Shown here in pieces: positions 8,072-16,141 of a DNA stretch of 45,072 nt (position 1 is its first letter; every line of letters starts with the position of its first letter). Made by a program: the position numbers and the translations under genes. The DNA comes from Mycolicibacterium vaccae NBRC 14118 = CIP 105934 (GTDB lineage: Bacteria > Actinomycetota > Actinomycetes > Mycobacteriales > Mycobacteriaceae), in NCBI RefSeq assembly GCF_001552715.1, contig NZ_BCRS01000026.1, positions 1 to 45,072 on the forward strand, given 5' to 3'. The notes under the pieces are model-generated. The model had not been told where the DNA came from, did no database searches, and saw only the letters and a list, made by a program, of their open reading frames with translations.

Positions 8072-9232
8072 CCCGGTGACCTCGGCGGCGCCGTAGCCGA
8101 TCTCGGCCAGCACGGCATCGGTGTGCTCTCCGAGCAGCGGCGGCCGGGTCCGGATCTCCCCGGGGGTGGCGGACATGCGGAACGGCGTCTCGATGATCGG
8201 GACGTCCTTGGCCGTGCCGGGAAACGGCACCCGCTGCAGGTACCCCATCGCCTGCACGTGCGGATCGTCGAGCACCTCTTGAGTGGAAAGCATCGGCGCC
8301 GCGGGCAGTTTCGCTGCCTCAAGCTCGGCGAGCGCATCGGCTTTGGTCCGCTCGGCACACCAGGCGGCCATGATGGCGTTGAGTTCGTCACCGTGTTTCC
8401 AGCGCGCATCGTCGTCGGCGAACCGCGGATCGTCGAACAGGTCCGGTCGCCCGACGAGTCGGCACCACCGTTTGAACATCGGCTGTCCGGCGACCTGCAG
8501 CAGCACCCAGTCGTCGTCGCTGGTGCGGTACAGATCGCAGGGCGCCACCGACGCGCCCTGGTTACCCATGCGCGGTTTGTCGACGCCCAGCAGGTCACGC
8601 TCGATCAGGAAGGCGTTGGACAGCATCATCGCCGTCGGCAACAACGCGCCTTCGACGTGCTGACCCTGGCCGGTCCGCTCACGGTGATACAGCGCCATCA
8701 TCACCCCGATGGTCAGCGTCAGTGCAGTGCCGAAATCCGCGTACGGCACCATGGTTCGGATCGGCTGCTCGGGCAGACCCTGGCGGGACACCGCACCCGA
8801 CATCACCTGCCCCGCGCCGTCGAAACCGATCCGTTCGCTGTACGGACCGCCCTCGCCGAAAGCCGTCGCGCTGGCCAGGATGATGTCCGGTTTGATCGCC
8901 CGCAGCGTCTCGTAGTCCAGACCGTTGGCCCGCATTCCCGCCGCGGGCATGTTCGCCACCACGATGTCCGCGCGCTCGACGAGCCTGCGGCTGACCTCTT
9001 GGCCCTCGGCGGTCGAGGTGTCCAGCGTCAGCGACCGCTTGTTGCGGTTGCACTGCAGGAAGGTCCCGCCCTCGCCGCTGTCGGTCACCGACTGGACCCA
9101 GCGGTCCTCCCCGCCCTCGCGCTTCTCGACGCGCACGACGTCCGCACCCATGTCGGCCAGCAGCGCCGCGCACCACGGCGCGGCGATGAACCGGCCGTAG
9201 TCGAGCACGCGGACTCCGTCGAGGACCCCCAT
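8048..9232 (-). CDS. CaiB/BaiF-type (family III) CoA transferase
   Basis: A 394-residue protein that fits family III CoA transferases end to end. It opens LDGVRVLDYGRFIAAPW. A nucleotide/CoA-region segment follows, CNRNKRSLTLD (about residues 61-71). Near residue 166 is the expected catalytic aspartate (MVPYADFG), followed by the RTGQGQHVEGAL motif. These enzymes move CoA from one acyl group to a free acid without ATP. The family also contains the racemase Amacr/Mcr, so racemisation of 2-methylacyl-CoA is a less likely alternative. It is the last gene of a leftward operon but is separated from the GntR gene before it by a large hairpin. Confidence 0.93.
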   Translation of the reverse strand: MGVLDGVRVLDYGRFIAAPWCAALLADMGADVVRVEKREGGEDRWVQSVTDSGEGGTFLQCNRNKRSLTLDTSTAEGQEVSRRLVERADIVVANMPAAGMRANGLDYETLRAIKPDIILASATAFGEGGPYSERIGFDGAGQVMSGAVSRQGLPEQPIRTMVPYADFGTALTLTIGVMMALYHRERTGQGQHVEGALLPTAMMLSNAFLIERDLLGVDKPRMGNQGASVAPCDLYRTSDDDWVLLQVAGQPMFKRWCRLVGRPDLFDDPRFADDDARWKHGDELNAIMAAWCAERTKADALAELEAAKLPAAPMLSTQEVLDDPHVQAMGYLQRVPFPGTAKDVPIIETPFRMSATPGEIRTRPPLLGEHTDAVLAEIGYGAAEVTGLRDRGIV

Positions 9233-9249
9233 GCCGTACCTCCCTCTAT

Positions 9250-9311
9250 CGCGAGCAGACCCAAACTCGCACGGTTCAGCGCCAAAGCGTGCGAGTTTGG
9301 GTCTGCTCGCG
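9250..9311. repeat. Perfect 24-bp inverted repeat with 14-bp loop (REP-like intergenic palindrome)
   Basis: Arms at 9250-9273 and 9288-9311 are exact reverse complements over 24 bp, with a 14-bp loop. The left arm starts CGCGAGCAGACCCAAACTCG. The element fills almost all of the 81-bp gap between two same-strand genes, GntR upstream and CoA transferase downstream. It could end or attenuate transcription between them, or shield mRNA ends. Its perfection suggests a dispersed, self-renewing palindromic element rather than a simple terminator, and there is no T tract. No second copy lies in this window. Confidence 0.9.
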
Positions 9312-9313
9312 GA

Positions 9314-9982
9314 TCATCCGATCACGCCCCGCCCGGCCAGATGGTCGATCAGGGGCCCGGCGGCGGCGCACAGGTGCTCCGACATCGCCTCGCGGGCGGC
9401 GTCACCGTCGCGCTTGCGCAACGCATCGAGAAGCACCCGGTGGTCGCGCATCGAATGCTCGGGCCAGCCTTCGACGGTGGGATAGACCGATTCCAGCGCG
9501 AACCGGGTGATCTGGCCCATCAGCTGTGCCAGCTTCGGTGAGCCGGCCGCGACGTTCACCCCGCGGTGGAACGCGTGGTTGAGGCGCACCGCGGCTTCGT
9601 GATCGTCGGCGTGGTAGGCCGCTTCGAGCTGGCCCTGCACCCGGTCGAGCTCCGCGAGCTGCTCGTCGGTGATGAGTTCGGCGGCGCGGCTGGCCAATAC
9701 GCCGCCGATGTGCGCCTGCACATCGGCGACGTCGGCGATGTCCCGCTTGGTGATCGGCAGCACGACGAATCCCCGGCGCGGCTGCTGGGCCAGCAGACCC
9801 TCGGCACGCAACCCGAACAGCGCCTCCCGCACCGGGGTGACGCTGATACCCAGTTCGGCGGCCAGCTGTTCGAGCCGGATGTAGCTGCCCGCCGGATAGG
9901 TGCCTTCGAAGATGCGCCGCCGCACGAACCGCGCCACGTCTTCGGCCAGCTGCGGCCTGGCCGCGAAATCGGGGATGCTCAC
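9314..9982 (-). CDS. GntR-family transcriptional regulator, FCD subfamily
   Basis: A 222-residue protein starting at a GTG (VSIPDFAARPQLAEDV). The frame runs further upstream, but that part overlaps the dehydrogenase gene. The winged helix covers about residues 8-75, with LEQLAAELGISVTPVREALF as the recognition region and RRGFVV as the wing. The FCD domain follows, with LNHAFHRGVNVAAGSP and RDHRVLLDALRKRD as pocket segments. It sits inside the beta-oxidation operon 4 bp after the acyl-CoA dehydrogenase, so it likely controls that operon and itself. A plausible target is the AT-rich gap near 13190. Confidence 0.92.
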   Translation of the reverse strand: MSIPDFAARPQLAEDVARFVRRRIFEGTYPAGSYIRLEQLAAELGISVTPVREALFGLRAEGLLAQQPRRGFVVLPITKRDIADVADVQAHIGGVLASRAAELITDEQLAELDRVQGQLEAAYHADDHEAAVRLNHAFHRGVNVAAGSPKLAQLMGQITRFALESVYPTVEGWPEHSMRDHRVLLDALRKRDGDAAREAMSEHLCAAAGPLIDHLAGRGVIG

Positions 9983-9986
9983 CGGT

Positions 9987-11180
9987 CTAGACCCGGTAGT
10001 CGGCCAGCAGCCGCTTGCTGATGATGTTCTTCTGGATCTCGCTGGTGCCCTCACCGATCAGCAGGAACGGCGCGTCGCGCATCAGGCGCTCGATCTCGTA
10101 TTCCTTGGAGTAGCCGTAGCCGCCGTGGATGCGGAAGCTCTGCTGGGTGACCTCGGCGCACACCTCACTGGCGAAGTACTTCGCCATACCCGCGGCCACG
10201 TCGTTGCGCTCGCCGGAGTCCTTGAGCCGGGCGGCGTTGACCATCATCAGGTGGGCGGCCTCGACTTTGGTCGCCATCTCGGCCAATTGGAACGCGATGG
10301 CCTGGTGATCGGCGATGGGCTTGCCGAACGTGCTGCGCTGCTGGGCGTAGCGTACGGCGAGCTCGAACGCGCGGATGCCGACACCGCAGGCACGCGCGGA
10401 GACGTTGACCCGGCCCACCTCGACACCGTCCATCATCTGGAAGAACCCCTGACCGGGCGCCTCACCGAGGATGTCGGTCGCCTGCGCGCGGTACCCGTCG
10501 AAGATCAGCTCGGTGGTGTCGATGCCCTTGTACCCCAGCTTGTCGAGCTTGCCGGGGATGGTCAGCCCGGGCACGACTTCGCCGAAACCCGAGGGCTTCT
10601 CGACCAGGAACGCGGTCAGGTTGCGGTGCGGCTTGTCGGCGCCCTCATCGGTGCGCACGAGCGTGGCCACCAGAGTGGAACTGCCACCGTTGGTCAGCCA
10701 CATCTTCTGCCCGTCGATGGTGTAGGTGCCGTCGCCGTTGTCCTTGGCCCTGGTGCGGATCGCCGCCACGTCACTGCCGAGCTCGGGTTCGGACATCGAG
10801 AACGCACCGCGGGTCTCGCCGGTGGCCATCTTCGGCAGGTAGTAGCTCTTCTGCGCGTCGGTGCCGTGCTGGCGGATCATGTACGCGACGATGAAATGGG
10901 TGTTGATCACCCCGGACACGCTCATCCAGCCGCGCGCCAGTTCCTCCACGCACAGGGCGTAGGTCAGCAGCGACTCCCCCAGCCCGCCGTACTCCTCGGG
11001 GATCATCAGGCCGAACAGGCCCATCTCGCGCATGGCGTCGACGATCGCCTGCGGGTAGGTGTCGGCGTGCTCGAGTTCCTGCGCAGTGGGGATGACTTCC
11101 TTGTCGACGAACTGCCTTACCGTCGAGACGATCTCGGTCTGGAACTCGGTCAGGCCGAGTGTCTGGGCGAGTTTGGTCAT
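9987..11180 (-). CDS. Acyl-CoA dehydrogenase (FadE family)
   Basis: A 397-residue protein; the ATG at 11180 overlaps the thiolase stop (ATGA). All family landmarks are present. They include the flavin-binding FSMSEPELGSDVAAIRT and KMWLTNGG segments, RSTFGKPIADHQAIAF, RIHGGYGYSKEYEIERLMRD, and the catalytic glutamate in LIGEGTSEIQ (about residue 377). The enzyme makes the 2,3-double bond of an acyl-CoA, passing electrons to electron-transfer flavoprotein. With the neighbouring thiolase and SDR it forms three of the four beta-oxidation activities in one transcript. Confidence 0.95.
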   Translation of the reverse strand: MTKLAQTLGLTEFQTEIVSTVRQFVDKEVIPTAQELEHADTYPQAIVDAMREMGLFGLMIPEEYGGLGESLLTYALCVEELARGWMSVSGVINTHFIVAYMIRQHGTDAQKSYYLPKMATGETRGAFSMSEPELGSDVAAIRTRAKDNGDGTYTIDGQKMWLTNGGSSTLVATLVRTDEGADKPHRNLTAFLVEKPSGFGEVVPGLTIPGKLDKLGYKGIDTTELIFDGYRAQATDILGEAPGQGFFQMMDGVEVGRVNVSARACGVGIRAFELAVRYAQQRSTFGKPIADHQAIAFQLAEMATKVEAAHLMMVNAARLKDSGERNDVAAGMAKYFASEVCAEVTQQSFRIHGGYGYSKEYEIERLMRDAPFLLIGEGTSEIQKNIISKRLLADYRV

Positions 11181-12394
11181 TGCGCCACCCTTTCGAAGAC
11201 GGCGGCCAGTCCCTGGCCGCCACCGATGCACATCGTCTCCAGGCCGTAACGACCGTCCCGGCGGTCCAGCTCGCGCGCCAGCGTGGCCAGCATCCGGCCG
11301 CCGGTGGCGCCCACCGGATGGCCGAGCGAGATTCCCGAACCGTGCACGTTCGTGCGCTCCAGATCCGCTGCGGTGAACTTCCATTCCCGCATGCAGGCCA
11401 GCGCCTGGGCGGCGAAGGCCTCGTTGAGCTCGATCAGATCCATGTCGGCCAGGCTGAGGCCGGCTTTGGCCAGCGCAACCTCGGTGGCCGGAACGGGGCC
11501 GATGCCCATCACGTGGGGAGCGACCCCGGCGACGCCCCACGACACCATCCGCACGAGTGGCCGCAGTCCAAGGGCGACGGCCTTCTCGCGGGTGGTCACC
11601 AGGCACATCGACGCGGCGTCGTTCTGGCCGCTGGAGTTCCCGGCGGTCACCGTGGCATCCGGATCCGACTTGCCGAGAACCGGTTTGAGCTTGGCCAGCG
11701 ACTCCACCGAGGTGTCGGCGCGCGGATGCTCGTCGGTGTCGATCACCTCGTCGCCGGACCGGCTGGTGACCGTCACCGGGATGATCGTCTCGGCCAGCAG
11801 GCCGTCCTTCTGCGCCGCGACGGCACGCTGATGGGATCGCACCGCCAACTCGTCCTGCTCTTCGCGGGGAATCCCGTACTCGCGACGCAGGTTCTCGGCG
11901 GTCTCCAGCATGCCTCCCGGCACCGGGTAGTTCTTACCGCCGGCCGTGGTGCGGCCGCGGGCCAGTGCGTCGTGCACGGTGATGCCGGTGCGCGCCCCGC
12001 CCCAGCGCATGTCGGTCGAGTGGAACACCACGTTGCTCATCGACTCGGCACCGCCGGCCACGACGAGATCGTTGTTGCCGCTTGCCACCTGCATGACCGC
12101 CTGGATCACGGCCTGCAGCCCGGAGCCGCAGCGGCGGTCGATCTGCATGCCCGGCACCGTCACCGGCAGGCCCGCGTCCAGCGCGATGACCCGACCGATC
12201 GCGGGTGCCTCCATGCTCGGGTAGCAGTGCCCGACGATGACGTCCTCGACGGCCTCGGGTGCCACCCCGGTGCGCGCGAGCAGGCCCTGGAGCGCGGCCA
12301 CCCCGAGTTCGACGGCGGTCAGCGACGTGAACATCCCGTTGTAGCGCCCGATCGGCGTGCGCACGGGTTCACAGATGACGACCTCGCGCATCAC
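11177..12394 (-). CDS. Thiolase, acetyl-CoA C-acetyltransferase family
   Basis: A 405-residue thiolase. It has the nucleophilic cysteine in [11 protein letters not shown] (about residue 89), NEAFAAQAL, the histidine segment [16 protein letters not shown], and the second cysteine in [14 protein letters not shown]. It should cleave 3-oxoacyl-CoA with CoA in the last step of beta-oxidation. The start is a GTG at 12394 overlapping the SDR stop as GTGA; the ATG at 12391 directly after it works equally well. The length suits a degradative thiolase. Confidence 0.95.
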   Translation of the reverse strand: MMREVVICEPVRTPIGRYNGMFTSLTAVELGVAALQGLLARTGVAPEAVEDVIVGHCYPSMEAPAIGRVIALDAGLPVTVPGMQIDRRCGSGLQAVIQAVMQVASGNNDLVVAGGAESMSNVVFHSTDMRWGGARTGITVHDALARGRTTAGGKNYPVPGGMLETAENLRREYGIPREEQDELAVRSHQRAVAAQKDGLLAETIIPVTVTSRSGDEVIDTDEHPRADTSVESLAKLKPVLGKSDPDATVTAGNSSGQNDAASMCLVTTREKAVALGLRPLVRMVSWGVAGVAPHVMGIGPVPATEVALAKAGLSLADMDLIELNEAFAAQALACMREWKFTAADLERTNVHGSGISLGHPVGATGGRMLATLARELDRRDGRYGLETMCIGGGQGLAAVFERVAQ

Positions 12395-13131
12395 AGATGC
12401 CGTCCGCCCGTGACCTCCAGGACGGTGCCGGTCATGTACGACGACAGTTTCGAGGCCAGGAACAGCGCGACGTCGGCGACCTCTTCCGGCTCGCCGGCGC
12501 GTCCCAGCGGCACCTCGGCCACCTTCGAGTCCCAGATGCGTTGCGGCATGGCCTCGGTCATCGCCGAACGGATGAGCCCCGGCTGGATGGCGTTGACCCG
12601 CACCCCGAGGTAGGCGAGCTCCTTCGACGCGGCCTTGGTCATGCCGACGATGCCGGCCTTGGCCGCCGAGTAGTTCGTCTGCCCGATCATGCCGACCTTG
12701 CCCGAGATCGACGACATGTTCACGATCGCGCCGCTCTTCTGCTCCCGCATCACCGCAGCGGCCGCCCGCAGACCGTTCCAGGTGCCCTTCAGGTGAACGG
12801 CGATCACCTGGTCGAACTGATCCTCGGTCATCTTGCGCATCGTCGCGTCGCGCGTGATGCCCGCGTTGTTGACCATGATGTCGAGCGCGCCGAAGCCGTC
12901 GACCGCGGCCGCGACCAGCGCGTCCACCTCGGCCGAATCGGTGACGTCACAACGGACGGCGCGGGCCACGTCCTGGCCGCCGAGTTTATCGGCGGCGGCC
13001 CGGGTGGCGTCGATGTTCACGTCGCCGAGCACGACTCGCGCGCCCTGGTCGACGAACCGTTGCGCGATGGCGAAACCCAGCCCCTGCGCCCCGCCGGTGA
13101 TCACCGCGATTTGACCTGTCAGCAACGACAC
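12391..13131 (-). CDS. SDR-family oxidoreductase, FabG/3-hydroxyacyl-CoA dehydrogenase-like
   Basis: A 246-residue classical SDR. I chose the GTG at 13131 ([14 protein letters not shown]) because GAGGACGG lies at ribosome-binding distance. An in-frame start at 13176 would add 15 residues of poor family fit. Motifs are the TGGAQGLG cofactor loop, an Asp after the second strand (DVNID) suggesting NAD(H), NNAGITRD, the Ser of MSSISGKVG, and YSAAK. The operon place before thiolase and dehydrogenase favours oxidation of 3-hydroxyacyl-CoA. A FabG-like reductase role is possible. It leads the leftward operon. Confidence 0.92.
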   Translation of the reverse strand: MSLLTGQIAVITGGAQGLGFAIAQRFVDQGARVVLGDVNIDATRAAADKLGGQDVARAVRCDVTDSAEVDALVAAAVDGFGALDIMVNNAGITRDATMRKMTEDQFDQVIAVHLKGTWNGLRAAAAVMREQKSGAIVNMSSISGKVGMIGQTNYSAAKAGIVGMTKAASKELAYLGVRVNAIQPGLIRSAMTEAMPQRIWDSKVAEVPLGRAGEPEEVADVALFLASKLSSYMTGTVLEVTGGRHL

Positions 13132-13183
13132 CTGTTCACCCGTCCTCACGCACGTAGGGAGATCCGACCGGATCATTCAGCGC

Positions 13184-13206
13184 ATCATATTTCATATACG
13201 ATATTG
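13184..13206. promoter_or_regulatory. AT-rich divergent operator/promoter candidate
   Basis: In the 137-bp gap between the leftward SDR start and the rightward dehydrogenase, bases 13184-13206 read almost without G/C (core ATATTTCATATACGATATT). The flanking sequence is GC-rich. ATAT blocks repeat at about 6-10 bp spacing on both strands, as GntR-type operators often do. It probably carries the divergent promoters and an operator for the GntR encoded in the leftward operon. The regulator assignment is inference. Confidence 0.4.
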
Positions 13207-13268
13207 GCCGATCGGGCCCCCACGCTTCGTGCGGCACCGCCGCGAACCCCATCCAGGAGCATCTGACG

Positions 13269-14444
13269 ATGACCACATCCGAAGTCGGCGACGACGACTT
13301 CCAGCAGATCCTGGCGCAGACCCGCCAGTTCGTCCGCACCGCGGTGGTACCGCGTGAGCAGGAGATCCTCACCGAGGACCGGGTGCCCGACGATCTGCGC
13401 GAGACCGCGAAATCCATGGGGCTGTTCGGCTATGCGATCCCCCAGGAGTGGGGCGGCCTCGGGCTGGATCTGAGCCAGGACGTCGAGCTCGCCATGGAAC
13501 TGGGCTACACCTCGCTGGCGCTGCGGTCGATGTTCGGGACGAACAACGGCATCGCCGGCCAGGTACTGGTCGGGTACGGCACCGACGAGCAGAAGTCGAC
13601 GTGGCTGGAACGGATCGCCTCCGGTGACGTCGTCGCGTCGTTCGCGCTCACCGAACCGGGAGCCGGCTCCAACCCGTCCGGCCTGCGCACCAAGGCCGTG
13701 CGCTCCGGAGATGACTGGATCCTCAACGGCGAGAAGCGATTCATCACCAACGCCCCGAATGCGGACCTGTTCGTCACGTTCGCCAGGAGCAGGCCCGCCG
13801 ACGACAAGGGCGCCGGGATCGCGGTCTTCCTCGTGCCCGCCGGCACTCCCGGCGTGGCGGTCGGCGCCAAGGACAAGAAGATGGGCCAGGAAGGTGCCTG
13901 GACCGCCGACGTCAGCTTCACCGACGTGCGGGTGCCGGACACCGCGCTGGTCGGCGGCAGTGAGGACATCGGCTACCGCGCGGCGATGACGTCGCTGGCG
14001 CGCGGCCGGGTGCACATCGCCGCGCTGGCCGTGGGAGCGGCGCAGCGCGCACTCGACGAGTCGGTGGCCTACGCGGCGACCGCGACCCAGGGCGGCACCC
14101 CTATCGGCGAATTCCAGTTGGTGCAGGCGATGCTCGCCGACCAGCAGACGGGGGTGATGGCCGGTCGCGCGCTGGTGCGCGACACGGCACGACAGTGGGT
14201 CACCGGCCAGGACCGCAGACTCGCGCCGTCGGCGGCCAAGCTGTTCTGCACCGAGATGGCCGGCAAGGTCGCCGATCTCGCGGTGCAGATCCACGGCGGC
14301 AGCGGCTACATGCGCGAGGTGCCCGTCGAGCGGATCTACCGCGACGTGCGCCTGCTGCGACTCTACGAGGGCACCAGCGAGATCCAGCGGCTGATCATCG
14401 GCGGCGGACTCGTGAAAGCAGCCCAGAAGGAGACCGCGCGATGA
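13269..14444 (+). CDS. Acyl-CoA dehydrogenase (FadE family)
   Basis: A 391-residue dehydrogenase with ATG start and AGGAG 10 bp upstream. Motifs are FALTEPGAGSNPSGLRT, EKRFITNAPNADLF, and IHGGSGYMREVPVERIYRD. The catalytic glutamate is in LYEGTSEIQRLI (about residue 367). It is therefore a canonical homotetramer-type enzyme, unlike the pair at 24578-26953. Its stop overlaps the start of the mycofactocin-coupled SDR. A second dehydrogenase within a few kilobases of the first suggests more than one acyl-CoA intermediate in the pathway. Confidence 0.95.
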   Translation: MTTSEVGDDDFQQILAQTRQFVRTAVVPREQEILTEDRVPDDLRETAKSMGLFGYAIPQEWGGLGLDLSQDVELAMELGYTSLALRSMFGTNNGIAGQVLVGYGTDEQKSTWLERIASGDVVASFALTEPGAGSNPSGLRTKAVRSGDDWILNGEKRFITNAPNADLFVTFARSRPADDKGAGIAVFLVPAGTPGVAVGAKDKKMGQEGAWTADVSFTDVRVPDTALVGGSEDIGYRAAMTSLARGRVHIAALAVGAAQRALDESVAYAATATQGGTPIGEFQLVQAMLADQQTGVMAGRALVRDTARQWVTGQDRRLAPSAAKLFCTEMAGKVADLAVQIHGGSGYMREVPVERIYRDVRLLRLYEGTSEIQRLIIGGGLVKAAQKETAR

Positions 14445-15262
14445 GCGGCAGACTGGAGGGACGCGTCGCGTTCATCACCGGCGCGGCCCGCGGACAGGGC
14501 CGCGCACATGCGGTGCGGATGGCCCGAGAAGGCGCCGACATCATCGCGGTCGACATCGCAGGGCCGCTACCGCCCTGCGTCCCTTACGATCACGCGACCC
14601 CCGAAGACCTGGCCGAGACCGTCGGCCTCGTCGAGGCGACCGGGCGGCGCATCCTGGCGACCGCGGTCGACACCCGGGACGGCGAAGCCCTGCGGTCCGC
14701 CGTCGAGAAGGGCGTCGCCGAACTGGGCCGGCTAGACGTGATCGTGGCCAACGCCGGCGTGACCGCACCACAGGCGTGGGACCAGATCAGCGCCGAGGAC
14801 TTCCGCGACGTGATGGACATCAACGTGACCGGCACATGGAACACCGTGATGGCCGGCGCGCAGGCGATCATCGACGGCGGCCGCGGCGGATCGATCATCC
14901 TGATCAGCTCCGCGGCCGGGATCAAGTTGCAGCCGTTCATGATTCACTACACCGCCAGCAAGCACGCGGTGACCGGGATGGCCCGCGCGTTCGCCGCCGA
15001 ACTGGGCAAGCACTCGATCCGGGTCAACAGTGTGCACCCGGGCCCCGTGCTCACCGACATGGGCACCGGCGACATGGTCACCGCACTGGGCAAGGCGATG
15101 GAGACCAATCCCCAGCTGTCGAACATGATGACGCCGTTCCTGCCCACCTGGGCCGTGCAGCCGGAGGACATCGCCGACGCGGTGTGCTGGCTGGCCGGCG
15201 ACGAGTCGAAATTCATCACCGCGAGCGCGATCTCAGTCGACCAGGGCTCCACGCACTACTGA
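14441..15262 (+). CDS. Mycofactocin-coupled SDR-family oxidoreductase
   Basis: A 273-residue SDR. It opens MSGRLEGRVAFITGAARGQG, then RAHAVRMAREGADIIAVDI. An insertion follows the second strand, with YDHATPEDLAETVGLVEATGRR (about residues 47-68). That insertion is the signature of the mycofactocin-coupled SDR family. Catalytic positions are the Asn of ANAG, Ser in LISSAAG, and YTASK. Members hold NAD(H) non-exchangeably and pass electrons from alcohol oxidation to the peptide-derived cofactor mycofactocin. Expected role: secondary-alcohol dehydrogenase of this pathway. It overlaps the dehydrogenase gene by 4 bp and the convergent hydrolase gene by 30 bp. Confidence 0.92.
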   Translation: MSGRLEGRVAFITGAARGQGRAHAVRMAREGADIIAVDIAGPLPPCVPYDHATPEDLAETVGLVEATGRRILATAVDTRDGEALRSAVEKGVAELGRLDVIVANAGVTAPQAWDQISAEDFRDVMDINVTGTWNTVMAGAQAIIDGGRGGSIILISSAAGIKLQPFMIHYTASKHAVTGMARAFAAELGKHSIRVNSVHPGPVLTDMGTGDMVTALGKAMETNPQLSNMMTPFLPTWAVQPEDIADAVCWLAGDESKFITASAISVDQGSTHY

Positions 15263-16141
15263 GAACGTCCTGGCCAGGAATGCGGTCTGGTCGGCGACGG
15301 TCTTGTCGAACCAGTCGTTGCCGGGCCAGACGTCGAAATGGTCGCACGGGTAGTGGTGCACCTGCGCCCTGCCGGCTTCGGCCGTCGCCGCGACCGCCGA
15401 AGCCGGGACGTACTGGTCGAAGTCGGCGATCTGTACCAGCAGCGGGACGCGCAGCTTCTTGGCTGCCGCGGTGGTGCGCACCCCGACCACCTCCAGGCCG
15501 ACGGCACAGTCGATCTCGTTGCGCCACGTCGGGCCGGCCAGCGCGGTGTAACTCTCGTAGGCGCCGTCGAGCGCGAGCGCGCCGGGCTCACCGACCGGGG
15601 ACACCAGCGGCATCAGGGTGGGCGCACCGCCCCGGCGTACGGCCAGTCGGCTCTTGACCCCGGTGAGCGTCCAGCGCAGCGACGTCACGAGATCCCGCGA
15701 CGTCGCGGCGGCACGGCTGACCGCCAGGCCGCTCGTCAGCGGCGTCAACGCGATGACCGCACCGATGTCGTCGCGTTCGGCGGCCACCCGGATCACGTGT
15801 CCGCCGGAGAACGAGGCTCCCCACAGCGCGATCCGGGTGGGATCGACCCCCTCGAGGGTCTTGGCGGCCGAGACGGCCGCGTGGTAGTCGTCGATCTGCC
15901 GGGTGACCGAAAGAGATTGGCGGGGAACGCCGCCCGATGCGCCGAAGCCCCGGTAGTCGAACGCGAACACGTCGATGCCCGCCGCGGCGAAGTGTCGGGC
16001 GAACGGTTCGAGCCCGGAGTCCTTCGTGCCACCGAACCCGTGCGCCATCACCACGACCGGTCGTAGGTCACCGTCGGCCGCGAAGTGCCATGCGCTGCAG
16101 GCGTCGGCGCCGCTGGGGAAGCTGATCTCAGATCGGGTCAC
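15233..16141 (-). CDS. Alpha/beta hydrolase
   Basis: A 302-residue alpha/beta-hydrolase. The GTG at 16141 (VTRSEISFPSGA) overlaps the monooxygenase stop as GTGA. Motifs are the oxyanion segment MAHGFGGTKDS, the nucleophile elbow LWGASFSGGHV with the serine in GASFSG, the acid DFDQYVP, and the histidine in PCDHFDVW. The triad is complete. The fold variant resembles dienelactone-hydrolase/S15-like esterases. Being coupled to a flavin monooxygenase, it is a good candidate for opening the ester or lactone that such an enzyme can make from a ketone. The substrate is inferred only. Confidence 0.9.
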   Translation of the reverse strand: MTRSEISFPSGADACSAWHFAADGDLRPVVVMAHGFGGTKDSGLEPFARHFAAAGIDVFAFDYRGFGASGGVPRQSLSVTRQIDDYHAAVSAAKTLEGVDPTRIALWGASFSGGHVIRVAAERDDIGAVIALTPLTSGLAVSRAAATSRDLVTSLRWTLTGVKSRLAVRRGGAPTLMPLVSPVGEPGALALDGAYESYTALAGPTWRNEIDCAVGLEVVGVRTTAAAKKLRVPLLVQIADFDQYVPASAVAATAEAGRAQVHHYPCDHFDVWPGNDWFDKTVADQTAFLARTFSVVRGALVD

